Source of the DNA: Phycomyces nitens
Taxonomy: Eukaryota; Mucoromycota; Mucoromycetes; Mucorales; Phycomycetaceae
Assembly: GCA_022702545.1 (NCBI GenBank)
Contig: JAHRBC010000002.1
Span: 6,200,001 to 6,264,000, forward strand
Direction: 5' to 3'
Length of the DNA: 64,000 nucleotides
Below are positions 34,321 through 46,800 of the stretch, one piece after another. The position numbers and the translations under genes were made by a program. The notes under the pieces are model-generated. The model made no database searches and was not told the DNA's origin. It saw only the letters and a list, made by a program, of their open reading frames with translations. How positions within the stretch are numbered: the first letter of the stretch is position 1; the number at the start of each line of letters is the position of its first letter.

Positions 34321-34865
34321 ATTGATCGAATGTGTCAAGGGGACTGAGAGAGTATATTATTCTTATTTTTTTGATATTACTAAATTATGTGGATTGCGGT
34401 CAAATCAACAGAATGCAGATACAAGCTTGGTAATGGATTCTATGGTGGGCGGTGTAATATAGACTAATATTGATTGTATATTGATTATAAGGAGCGATTT
34501 GTATGTAACTAAATGATCACAGCTAATATACGGAATTGTTTTCGGGTGCAAGAAATTGAAAACGATCCAGACTTGGATCCATCCAATTCGTACTTGTATT
34601 AGTTTATTGCGATTATAAAAACTTTGAATATGAATTGTGTTGTATGGTATATATTGAATTTATTATTATTATTATTATTATTACTAGTCATTGATAAATT
34701 AAAAAATACAATAAAACGTAATTATTTAAGGTTATCATTCAGATAATGCTTTTTTGAATTCATATAGGTAATTCATATGTAAGCAAGGTCATCATCATGA
34801 TATTAAATAAATACGTACGCATTTATTTGTGCTTCGTCAAGCACTTTGCCCCACGATTCCCCAAC

Positions 34866-35108
34866 ACCCGTAGGTAGTAGACGCCCTACTTTTTCAACCT
34901 GCAAACTTCCTCCCACCAGATACCGGCCTGAACAGATACCTGGCTGCGGACACCCCACACTTAAGACCTTGCAGATGCACGGCTACCACAATACTTCCCC
35001 TCACCCGTAGGTAGTAGACGCCCTACTTTTTCAACCTGCAGACTTCCTCCCACCAGATACCGGCTTGAACGAATACCTGGCTGCGGACGCCCCACATTTT
35101 GAGACCCT
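34866..35108. repeat. GC-rich island made of a 137-bp direct repeat
   Basis: Two copies of a segment beginning ACCCGTAGGTAGTAGACGCC start at 34866 and 35003. They match for about 105 bases with around ten differences. The island is clearly richer in GC than the rest of the unit and is present in all six units. A short minus-strand frame crosses it but shows only the repeat itself. Confidence 0.9.
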
Positions 35109-35236
35109 GGAACCCCACCACCATTAAGGCAGTGGGATAACCTCCCCACGCACTTTCGTGTCTATGGGAAAAGAGCTATACATAGTATTAGGCTTATGGT
35201 TTACTTGGCGATTACAAATAAAAAGAAGAGGTACTT

Positions 35237-35405
35237 ACAGTCGACAGTCCACAGTCCACAGTCCACATCTACAGTCTACAGTCTACAGTCTACAGTCTAC
35301 AGTCCACAGTCTACAGTCAACATCCACATTCACATTCCACATCCACAATCTGCAAGTCCACTGTCAAAAATCCGCTCTACAGTCCACAGTCCACAGTCCA
35401 CGGTC
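35237..35405. repeat. ACAGTCY heptamer tract
   Basis: A run of ACAGTCC/ACAGTCT heptamers, interrupted by a CATCCACATTCACA-type segment, then a shorter run of three heptamers near 35376-35400. The interrupted middle differs among units, making this the most variable part of the array. Confidence 0.9.
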
Positions 35406-36266
35406 TAAAGTACATAAGACCGTGTCTAGTTAGTGATGTTGTTTGTAATGTGCTAATTGCAATGCGTACTTACATCGTCATCGGCAAAAAAGGGCCCAAG
35501 CTGAGGTCAGCAATGAAAAGTAGTAAGCTGGTGTACAAGAGAAAGGCGCTCTCCCCAAGTTCCCACTGTTGTTTATTTCTTATGGGAAAATTTTCAGTCA
35601 AACTTTTATTTGACAGAGTGATCAAGTCATGTGAGCTCTATGACTTACCACTGTGAGAATCCTTCATATTATGTGAGGGTTTGGCGCCCTGCAACGGCTC
35701 AATAGCTTGATAATCTCTGCTTTTAGACGATTTTTCTTTACTGCTTGTATAACTTTTCTATTATTTATTGAATTTGAATATCTAGGCGATATTAAACAGC
35801 GAAAATGCCGTAGCTATATAGTTTATTAGAGTTTAATATAGTGTAGGCTAATATAATCGATTCAATATAATAGCTGTAATTGCTAATAGTTTGTAGACAT
35901 TTTTATATGCTTTACTTTCTTTCTTTTCGGCAGATAATGCGTACAGCCGTTGTGGTACCATTGTTCTGTCAAAGGCTTCCTAAATTTAGGGGAAAGCATA
36001 TTATAGATTAGGAAGGAATAGAATACAAGAAAACGCCGTGACTCGGTATGATTGTAAGTAGAAGGGCAGGTTGGAGTGGGATTATCTCTGGATAGTTAAT
36101 ATTAGATAAATTGGATAAATATGATAAATCTGTTAATATTTGGTGAGTGTGTCAAAAGAGAATTATATAGAAAAATGTTGTTTTTGACACTACCAAGGTA
36201 TATTATCAGTATTTTGGAGCATTTTAAAAATTCACAATTCCTTTCGTTGCTGCACATAATCGAAAT

Positions 36267-36614
36267 TTACAAGGACAGCATGAATAAAGAAGAATAGACA
36301 GGCTCCGGTGTTTTGGAGGACTCTTTTACTTTACAAACGGCCAGGAACGGCGGCAGATGGTACAAAATACATGCTACCAACAGTTCAGGCCTATCTGATT
36401 TTGTGTAACCATACAACCTATGCTTTCGCATACAGACGTTTTTATGCCTGGGCTCATCTTTTAGAACGGTGAGCGTTACTTTAACTTTGTTAGAGAATGG
36501 ACACAAAGTTACCTCTGTCAAAAGCACAGTGTACAGAGCGCACTTATTCTTTTCCGGACACTTTTTTATACTTCTTGGATCCTTTCTTGAATGACCCTCA
36601 TCAAAGATTGACAC
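36267..36614 (-). CDS. 115-codon open frame inside the tandem unit, doubtful
   Basis: The minus-strand frame begins with GTG, not ATG, and runs VSIFDEGHSRKDPRSIKK to PVYSSLFMLSL. It is intact and identical in all six units (also 41437-41784, 46607-46954, 51776-52123, 56946-57293, 62111-62458). Composition is protein-like, with several Cys and Lys. Because the units are nearly identical over non-coding parts too, its integrity is no proof of selection. It could be an exon of a spliced minus-strand transcript. I recognise no family. Confidence 0.2.
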   Translation of the reverse strand: MSIFDEGHSRKDPRSIKKCPEKNKCALYTVLLTEVTLCPFSNKVKVTLTVLKDEPRHKNVCMRKHRLYGYTKSDRPELLVACILYHLPPFLAVCKVKESSKTPEPVYSSLFMLSL

Positions 36615-37469
36615 TAGGTTGAAACAGTGTTACTAGCAAATTGAAAACATGCCCACAAAATGGTCAGGGGGGTATAAAGTGTAAACAAAGCAGCCGATTC
36701 TGCAAATGAGCCATCCAGCCAAACTCCATTTTTTAACAAATGCTTTTATCCCCCTAACTAGCAGGCTAACGCTATGATTTTATTGCTGAAATGGATTTCT
36801 TAGACGTTTGAAAATATTTGAGTCTCTTCATGATTTTATAATGGCCAACTAGAAAGCTATTTTACTCACTATTTAATCTTGAAACCATAATCCCAATCCC
36901 AGATTAACATCCAACATAATAGAGCCAGAAGGATGGGGCTATACCAGAGTTTTAGCCCTTAAATATATCCAGTTTAAACATACAAGGACAAGAAATGCTA
37001 TATCGCATGAAACATAACGAATTTTCGGTTATTGTAGAGTGTACCATCAATCAACTTAAAGTGCGCTTGTAAAGGACTGAGCATTCGGCTTTTCTCAAAA
37101 GACAATAATACATATACACCAGAGTGAATATCTTTAGGAAAAGTGCGGTTTACTTTGTGCTATTATATACTAGAATGGCAGAGCGCATATTCTGGGTGCC
37201 TGTAGATACACATGCTTGAAAAATAAATTCTCAAACACCCCAGTGATAAACCTAATATATATATATACACTTGACATTAAATAGCAGTCGGTATGACCAT
37301 ACTAGACGCTCTCACTACTCTCATCCACCATCCTCATAATTAGAAACATTCTTGTATAATAGCAGAATATAATGTTTTAAAAAATACCCAAAAAATGATA
37401 TCCAGGTTGCGATTCATTATAACAAATGGTCCAACCCCTCCTAAAAAAATACACCCCAAGACCATAATA

Positions 37470-37740
37470 GAGCCTCAATTTTCTTGTATTGTTTAATGGT
37501 ACAAGGGGTTGTTGCGGGCAGTATGGTTCCGTATCTGCGGATGCATGCAATCTTCATTCCGTCTATGTTAAGCCTCATTATGATTTATTTCTTAAATATC
37601 AAAGGGTTTGAAAAAACAAAAACAAAAAAAGTCTGTGGGATGAGCATCTTGTACTTTGGACATGCTGTCAACGATGCCGATTGAATTCAAGAGATTGAGA
37701 AAAGCAAAGTGTAAATGTTAGAATGAGTAATAGTAATAGT
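37470..37740. repeat. Old internal paralogous segment, copy 1
   Basis: This aligns with 38565-38810 (which continues as the start of each unit), at very roughly two thirds identity by eye. Examples: TTGTACTTTGGACATGCTGT against TTGTACTTTCAGCATGTTGC, and GAATTCAAGAGATTGAGAAA against CAATTCAAGAGATTAAGAAA. On the minus strand the translations also agree (GMKIACIRRYGTILP against RMKVADIPRYKIYHLP). Confidence 0.75.
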
Positions 37741-38146
37741 CGCGAATAATACGTTGAAAGCTTTGAATAGGTACCCAGCACAAATAGTTAGAGAGAGTGA
37801 GAGAGTGAGTGAGTGAGTGAGTCAGTAGTTAAGGTTTCTTAGTTGGAGATACAAATAATTATTTATAGTATTTATAGGTTTCTACAGGCAAAAATACATG
37901 GCGTCTATTTACTAATAATGTCATAGTTGGTCTATACATGAGAATAAGTTTATTTGGGAACCAAAGCAATACAAGACATCTGGAATGAAGCAGGCCTTGG
38001 AATGTATATTGTTGTATTTCGATTATATAAAGATGTCCAGCCATTTATTAAATATTTGGACATATACAAGATATATTGTGTGTTAGTGTGTCAGATATTT
38101 ATAAATTAGTTATCCGCCTATATGTGTCATATCTATTTGCACCATC

Positions 38147-38480
38147 GATTTGCAAATACGGGGGACAAAAATCTTATTTTATAAAAAAAATGGAGGAAAA
38201 AAATTACGATGATTTAATTGATGTCCTTGGTATTAAGGGGTGAATAGGATATAAATCAACGTAATCTACACTGTAGCGAACAAACATAAACATTGAGACT
38301 GAAAATACATATGATTTTGCGAATACGGGGGACAAAAATCTTATTTTTTAAAAAAAATAGGAAAAAAAATTACGATGATTTAATTGATGTCCTTGGTGTT
38401 AAGGGGTGAATAGGATATAAATCAACGTAATCTACACTGTAGCGAACAAACATAAACATTGAGACTGAAAATACAGACAT
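38147..38480. repeat. 167-bp tandem duplication inside the unit
   Basis: Two adjacent copies, each beginning near AATACGGGGGACAAAAATCT (38155 and 38322) and ending near ATTGAGACTGAAAATACA. They differ mainly in homopolymer length and one A/G change (GGTATTAAGG against GGTGTTAAGG). Present in every complete unit. Confidence 0.93.
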
Positions 38481-38564
38481 ATACAGACAAATATAGAGAA
38501 CATCCTATTGGTTACATTCAATGCACCTTTATGCACCTTTATGCACGTCTAGGCTAACAGTATT

Positions 38565-38810
38565 ATTCCCTTGTCTTCCTTGTAAAGAAACTTCATAAAA
38601 CCAATCTACGGATTGTGGTAGGTGGTATATTTTGTATCTGGGAATGTCTGCAACTTTCATTCGGCCAATTTTAACCCCAATTACGATTCCTTTTCTTAAA
38701 TCAAAGTGTATACAGAGTATTATGGGGGCCGAGTGTTTTGTACTTTCAGCATGTTGCAAAATATGTCAACCCAATTCAAGAGATTAAGAAAGAAAATTGT
38801 AAAGGTGGGG
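38565..38810. repeat. Old internal paralogous segment, copy 2, spanning the unit junction
   Basis: It is the partner of 37470-37740. The similarity runs straight across the unit junction at 38713/38714, so internal junctions are the continuous ancestral order and the left border at 33542 is the true break. Confidence 0.75.
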
Positions 38811-41800
38811 AAAGAAGTTAAGAGGTGAGGAATATGAGATATTTTATTTATATGGATTGAGAAGATAAGGGTTTGGGTGTGACGTTGAGTAAAAAGATTT
38901 TGTTGAATGAATGAATGATTGAAGAGAAGGGGTAGAAGGATGAGAGTGAGTTTTATCGAATTTGAGTTGATTAGTTTGCTGTTGTTGAGATAAGTATGTG
39001 ATATATTGTATGATATATTGTATGATTGTATTTTGTGAGTAAGGATTGAAAAATTGAGGTTAGATAGGGGGGTATGATAAGAATGGCGGGATTTAAGGAT
39101 CTGTGGAGAAAGTATAGTTTGTATAAAGTGAAAAAGAGTTGTTGAAGTGGGATATGTGGATTTTAAATGATTATTATATGTGGGTTTGTGGTTGAGAGCG
39201 GTGGAGAGGGGAGAATTGATTGAATTGATTGAATTGAAGGAGATTGTGGATGTAATGATCCAGTATGGATAAGATGGGATGGATTTATAGAGTTTTTGAA
39301 ATATGGGATTATTGAGCGAACAAGTGTTTAGATTTGATTGGGTTAGTGTTGAGTGTATTGAATAAATGATTTAATAGAGGATCGATTAGTAGAAAAAGGG
39401 TTGAAAGACTAATAAAAAGGTTTAAAGATGGATATGATGGATTGGGATTTTTGGTGGGATTTTTCGCAGTGAAGCTTTTTTAGCTGGTTAAATTGATCGA
39501 ATGTGTCAAGGGGACTGAGAGAGTATATTATTCTTATTTTTTTGATATTACTAAATTATGTGGATTGCGGTCAAATCAACAGAATGCAGATACAAGCTTG
39601 GTAATGGATTCTATGGTGGGCGGTGTAATATAGACTAATATTGATTGTATATTGATTATAAGGAGCGATTTGTATGTAACTAAATGATCACAGCTAATAT
39701 ACGGAATTGTTTTCGGGTGCAAGAAATTGAAAACGATCCAGACTTGGATCCATCCAATTCGTACTTGTATTAGTTTATTGCGATTATAAAAACTTTGAAT
39801 ATGAATTGTGTTGTATGGTATATATTGAATTTATTATTATTATTATTATTATTACTAGTCATTGATAAATTAAAAAATACAATAAAACGTAATTATTTAA
39901 GGTTATCATTCAGATAATGCTTTTTTGAATTCATATAGGTAATTCATATGTAAGCAAGGTCATCATCATGATATTAAATAAATACGTACGCATTTATTTG
40001 TGCTTCGTCAAGCACTTTGCCCCACGATTCCCCAACACCCGTAGGTAGTAGACGCCCTACTTTTTCAACCTGCAAACTTCCTCCCACCAGATACCGGCCT
40101 GAACAGATACCTGGCTGCGGACACCCCACACTTAAGACCTTGCAGATGCACGGCTACCACAATACTTCCCCTCACCCGTAGGTAGTAGACGCCCTACTTT
40201 TTCAACCTGCAGACTTCCTCCCACCAGATACCGGCTTGAACGAATACCTGGCTGCGGACGCCCCACATTTTGAGACCCTGGAACCCCACCACCATTAAGG
40301 CAGTGGGATAACCTCCCCACGCACTTTCGTGTCTATGGGAAAAGAGCTATACATAGTATTAGGCTTATGGTTTACTTGGCGATTACAAATAAAAAGAAGA
40401 GGTACTTACAGTCGACAGTCCACAGTCCACAGTCCACATCTACAGTCTACAGTCTACAGTCTACAGTCTACAGTCCACAGTCTACAGTCAACATCCACAT
40501 TCACATTCACATCCACAATCTGCAAGTCCACTGTCAAAAATCCGCTCTACAGTCCACAGTCCACAGTCCACGGTCTAAAGTACATAAGACCGTGTCTAGT
40601 TAGTGATGTTGTTTGTAATGTGCTAATTGCAATGCGTACTTACATCGTCATCGGCAAAAAAGGGCCCAAGCTGAGGTCAGCAATGAAAAGTAGTAAGCTG
40701 GTGTACAAGAGAAAGGCGCTCTCCCCAAGTTCCCACTGTTGTTTATTTCTTATGGGAAAATTTTCAGTCAAACTTTTATTTGACAGAGTGATCAAGTCAT
40801 GTGAGCTCTATGACTTACCACTGTGAGAATCCTTCATATTATGTGAGGGTTTGGCGCCCTGCAACGGCTCAATAGCTTGATAATCTCTGCTTTTAGACGA
40901 TTTTTCTTTACTGCTTGTATAACTTTTCTATTATTTATTGAATTTGAATATCTAGGCGATATTAAACAGCGAAAATGCCGTAGCTATATAGTTTATTAGA
41001 GTTTAATATAGTGTAGGCTAATATAATCGATTCAATATAATAGCTGTAATTGCTAATAGTTTGTAGACATTTTTATATGCTTTACTTTCTTTCTTTTCGG
41101 CAGATAATGCGTACAGCCGTTGTGGTACCATTGTTCTGTCAAAGGCTTCCTAAATTTAGGGGAAAGCATATTATAGATTAGGAAGGAATAGAATACAAGA
41201 AAACGCCGTGACTCGGTATGATTGTAAGTAGAAGGGCAGGTTGGAGTGGGATTATCTCTGGATAGTTAATATTAGATAAATTGGATAAATATGATAAATC
41301 TGTTAATATTTGGTGAGTGTGTCAAAAGAGAATTATATAGAAAAATGTTGTTTTTGACACTACCAAGGTATATTATCAGTATTTTGGAGCATTTTAAAAA
41401 TTCACAATTCCTTTCGTTGCTGCACATAATCGAAATTTACAAGGACAGCATGAATAAAGAAGAATAGACAGGCTCCGGTGTTTTGGAGGACTCTTTTACT
41501 TTACAAACGGCCAGGAACGGCGGCAGATGGTACAAAATACATGCTACCAACAGTTCAGGCCTATCTGATTTTGTGTAACCATACAACCTATGCTTTCGCA
41601 TACAGACGTTTTTATGCCTGGGCTCATCTTTTAGAACGGTGAGCGTTACTTTAACTTTGTTAGAGAATGGACACAAAGTTACCTCTGTCAAAAGCACAGT
41701 GTACAGAGCGCACTTATTCTTTTCCGGACACTTTTTTATACTTCTTGGATCCTTTCTTGAATGACCCTCATCAAAGATTGACACTAGGTTGAAACAGTGT

Positions 41801-43884
41801 TACTAGCAAATTGAAAACATGCCCACAAAATGGTCAGGGGGGTATAAAGTGTAAACAAAGCAGCCGATTCTGCAAATGAGCCATCCAGCCAAACTCCATT
41901 TTTTAACAAATGCTTTTATCCCCCTAACTAGCAGGCTAACGCTATGATTTTATTGCTGAAATGGATTTCTTAGACGTTTGAAAATATTTGAGTCTCTTCA
42001 TGATTTTATAATGGCCAACTAGAAAGCTATTTTACTCACTATTTAATCTTGAAACCATAATCCCAATCCCAGATTAACATCCAACATAATAGAGCCAGAA
42101 GGATGGGGCTATACCAGAGTTTTAGCCCTTAAATATATCCAGTTTAAACATACAAGGACAAGAAATGCTATATCGCATGAAACATAACGAATTTTCGGTT
42201 ATTGTAGAGTGTACCATCAATCAACTTAAAGTGCGCTTGTAAAGGACTGAGCATTCGGCTTTTCTCAAAAGACAATAATACATATACACCAGAGTGAATA
42301 TCTTTAGGAAAAGTGCGGTTTACTTTGTGCTATTATATACTAGAATGGCAGAGCGCATATTCTGGGTGCCTGTAGATACACATGCTTGAAAAATAAATTC
42401 TCAAACACCCCAGTGATAAACCTAATATATATATATACACTTGACATTAAATAGCAGTCGGTATGACCATACTAGACGCTCTCACTACTCTCATCCACCA
42501 TCCTCATAATTAGAAACATTCTTGTATAATAGCAGAATATAATGTTTTAAAAAATACCCAAAAAAAATGATATCCAGGTTGCGATTCATTATAACAAATG
42601 GTCCAACCCCTCCTAAAAAAATACACCCCAAGACCATAATAGAGCCTCAATTTTCTTGTATTGTTTAATGGTACAAGGGGTTGTTGCGGGCAGTATGGTT
42701 CCGTATCTGCGGATGCATGCAATCTTCATTCCGTCTATGTTAAGCCTCATTATGATTTATTTCTTAAATATCAAAGGGTTTGAAAAAACAAAAACAAAAA
42801 AAGTCTGTGGGATGAGCATCTTGTACTTTGGACATGCTGTCAACGATGCCGATTGAATTCAAGAGATTGAGAAAAGCAAAGTGTAAATGTTAGAATGAGT
42901 AATAGTAATAGTCGCGAATAATACGTTGAAAGCTTTGAATAGGTACCCAGCACAAATAGTTAGAGAGAGTGAGAGAGTGAGTGAGTGAGTGAGTCAGTAG
43001 TTAAGGTTTCTTAGTTGGAGATACAAATAATTATTTATAGTATTTATAGGTTTCTACAGGCAAAAATACATGGCGTCTATTTACTAATAATGTCATAGTT
43101 GGTCTATACATGAGAATAAGTTTATTTGGGAACCAAAGCAATACAAGACATCTGGAATGAAGCAGGCCTTGGAATGTATATTGTTGTATTTCGATTATAT
43201 AAAGATGTCCAGCCATTTATTAAATATTTGGACATATACAAGATATATTGTGTGTTAGTGTGTCAGATATTTATAAATTAGTTATCCGCCTATATGTGTC
43301 ATATCTATTTGCACCATCGATTTGCAAATACGGGGGACAAAAATCTTATTTTATAAAAAAAATGGAGGAAAAAAATTACGATGATTTAATTGATGTCCTT
43401 GGTATTAAGGGGTGAATAGGATATAAATCAACGTAATCTACACTGTAGCGAACAAACATAAACATTGAGACTGAAAATACATATGATTTTGCGAATACGG
43501 GGGACAAAAATCTTATTTTTTAAAAAAAATAGGAAAAAAATTACGATGATTTAATTGATGTCCTTGGTGTTAAGGGGTGAATAGGATATAAATCAACGTA
43601 ATCTACACTGTAGCGAACAAACATAAACATTGAGACTGAAAATACAGACATATACAGACAAATATAGAGAACATCCTATTGGTTACATTCAATGCACCTT
43701 TATGCACCTTTATGCACGTCTAGGCTAACAGTATTATTCCCTTGTCTTCCTTGTAAAGAAACTTCATAAAACCAATCTACGGATTGTGGTAGGTGGTATA
43801 TTTTGTATCTGGGAATGTCTGCAACTTTCATTCGGCCAATTTTAACCCCAATTACGATTCCTTTTCTTAAATCAAAGTGTATAC
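38714..43884. repeat. Macrosatellite unit 2 (5171 bp)
   Basis: Head-to-tail with unit 1 and nearly identical. Observed differences include one T fewer in the run at about 39290 and an altered ACATTCACA segment in the heptamer tract. Confidence 0.97.
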
Positions 43885-46800
43885 AGAGTATTATGGGGGC
43901 CGAGTGTTTTGTACTTTCAGCATGTTGCAAAATATGTCAACCCAATTCAAGAGATTAAGAAAGAAAATTGTAAAGGTGGGGAAAGAAGTTAAGAGGTGAG
44001 GAATATGAGATATTTTATTTATATGGATTGAGAAGATAAGGGTTTGGGTGTGACGTTGAGTAAAAAGATTTTGTTGAATGAATGAATGATTGAAGAGAAG
44101 GGGTAGAAGGATGAGAGTGAGTTTTATCGAATTTGAGTTGATTAGTTTGCTGTTGTTGAGATAAGTATGTGATATATTGTATGATATATTGTATGATTGT
44201 ATTTTGTGAGTAAGGATTGAAAAATTGAGGTTAGATAGGGGGGTATGATAAGAATGGCGGGATTTAAGGATCTGTGGAGAAAGTATAGTTTGTATAAAGT
44301 GAAAAAGAGTTGTTGAAGTGGGATATGTGGATTTTAAATGATTATTATATGTGGGTTTGTGGTTGAGAGCGGTGGAGAGGGGAGAATTGATTGAATTGAT
44401 TGAATTGAAGGAGATTGTGGATGTAATGATCCAGTATGGATAAGATGGGATGGATTTATAGAGTTTTTTGAAATATGGGATTATTGAGCGAACAAGTGTT
44501 TAGATTTGATTGGGTTAGTGTTGAGTGTATTGAATAAATGATTTAATAGAGGATCGATTAGTAGAAAAAGGGTTGAAAGACTAATAAAAAGGTTTAAAGA
44601 TGGATATGATGGATTGGGATTTTTGGTGGGATTTTTCGCAGTGAAGCTTTTTAGCTGGTTAAATTGATCGAATGTGTCAAGGGGACTGAGAGAGTATATT
44701 ATTCTTATTTTTTGATATTACTAAATTATGTGGATTGCGGTCAAATCAACAGAATGCAGATACAAGCTTGGTAATGGATTCTATGGTGGGCGGTGTAATA
44801 TAGACTAATATTGATTGTATATTGATTATAAGGAGCGATTTGTATGTAACTAAATGATCACAGCTAATATACGGAATTGTTTTCGGGTGCAAGAAATTGA
44901 AAACGATCCAGACTTGGATCCATCCAATTCGTACTTGTATTAGTTTATTGCGATTATAAAAACTTTGAATATGAATTGTGTTGTATGGTATATATTGAAT
45001 TTATTATTATTATTATTATTATTACTAGTCATTGATAAATTAAAAAATACAATAAAACGTAATTATTTAAGGTTATCATTCAGATAATGCTTTTTTGAAT
45101 TCATATAGGTAATTCATATGTAAGCAAGGTCATCATCATGATATTAAATAAATACGTACGCATTTATTTGTGCTTCGTCAAGCACTTTGCCCCACGATTC
45201 CCCAACACCCGTAGGTAGTAGACGCCCTACTTTTTCAACCTGCAAACTTCCTCCCACCAGATACCGGCCTGAACAGATACCTGGCTGCGGACACCCCACA
45301 CTTAAGACCTTGCAGATGCACGGCTACCACAATACTTCCCCTCACCCGTAGGTAGTAGACGCCCTACTTTTTCAACCTGCAGACTTCCTCCCACCAGATA
45401 CCGGCTTGAACGAATACCTGGCTGCGGACGCCCCACATTTTGAGACCCTGGAACCCCACCACCATTAAGGCAGTGGGATAACCTCCCCACGCACTTTCGT
45501 GTCTATGGGAAAAGAGCTATACATAGTATTAGGCTTATGGTTTACTTGGCGATTACAAATAAAAAGAAGAGGTACTTACAGTCGACAGTCCACAGTCCAC
45601 AGTCCACATCTACAGTCTACAGTCTACAGTCTACAGTCTACAGTCCACAGTCTACAGTCAACATCCACATTCACATTCACATCCACAATCTGCAAGTCCA
45701 CTGTCAAAAATCCGCTCTACAGTCCACAGTCCACAGTCCACGGTCTAAAGTACATAAGACCGTGTCTAGTTAGTGATGTTGTTTGTAATGTGCTAATTGC
45801 AATGCGTACTTACATCGTCATCGGCAAAAAAGGGCCCAAGCTGAGGTCAGCAATGAAAAGTAGTAAGCTGGTGTACAAGAGAAAGGCGCTCTCCCCAAGT
45901 TCCCACTGTTGTTTATTTCTTATGGGAAAATTTTCAGTCAAACTTTTATTTGACAGAGTGATCAAGTCATGTGAGCTCTATGACTTACCACTGTGAGAAT
46001 CCTTCATATTATGTGAGGGTTTGGCGCCCTGCAACGGCTCAATAGCTTGATAATCTCTGCTTTTAGACGATTTTTCTTTACTGCTTGTATAACTTTTCTA
46101 TTATTTATTGAATTTGAATATCTAGGCGATATTAAACAGCGAAAATGCCGTAGCTATATAGTTTATTAGAGTTTAATATAGTGTAGGCTAATATAATCGA
46201 TTCAATATAATAGCTGTAATTGCTAATAGTTTGTAGACATTTTTATATGCTTTACTTTCTTTCTTTTCGGCAGATAATGCGTACAGCCGTTGTGGTACCA
46301 TTGTTCTGTCAAAGGCTTCCTAAATTTAGGGGAAAGCATATTATAGATTAGGAAGGAATAGAATACAAGAAAACGCCGTGACTCGGTATGATTGTAAGTA
46401 GAAGGGCAGGTTGGAGTGGGATTATCTCTGGATAGTTAATATTAGATAAATTGGATAAATATGATAAATCTGTTAATATTTGGTGAGTGTGTCAAAAGAG
46501 AATTATATAGAAAAATGTTGTTTTTGACACTACCAAGGTATATTATCAGTATTTTGGAGCATTTTAAAAATTCACAATTCCTTTCGTTGCTGCACATAAT
46601 CGAAATTTACAAGGACAGCATGAATAAAGAAGAATAGACAGGCTCCGGTGTTTTGGAGGACTCTTTTACTTTACAAACGGCCAGGAACGGCGGCAGATGG
46701 TACAAAATACATGCTACCAACAGTTCAGGCCTATCTGATTTTGTGTAACCATACAACCTATGCTTTCGCATACAGACGTTTTTATGCCTGGGCTCATCTT

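Larger units (their letters stand above)
33542..38713. repeat. Macrosatellite unit 1 (5172 bp)
   Basis: First of the head-to-tail units. The left border is exact: the shared sequence begins AGAGTATTATGGGGGCCGAG, and the base before it differs between 33541 and 38713. No recognisable gene, rRNA, tRNA or transposon protein was found in the unit. Its substructure is annotated separately, using the coordinates of this unit. Confidence 0.97.

Noticed and set aside
35005..35120. tRNA-like or SINE origin of the GC-rich island from a B-box-like GTTCAAGCC on the minus strand
   Set aside because: The match to the pol III B box is partial and no correctly spaced A box or cloverleaf was found.
35237..35405. 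CRISPR-like array
   Set aside because: The repeat is a 7-base microsatellite without spacers, in a eukaryotic genome.
33542..38713. Tandem unit as ribosomal DNA or its intergenic spacer
   Set aside because: No segment resembling 18S, 5.8S, 28S or 5S rRNA was recognised in the 5.17-kb unit; a complete rDNA unit would include them.
40329..40826. 165-codon + strand frame in units 2-5 of the array
   Set aside because: It crosses the heptamer tract (Ser/Thr/His/Gln repeats), is broken in units 1 and 6 by length change, and overlaps another open frame through the same repeat. Most likely a by-product of the simple repeat.
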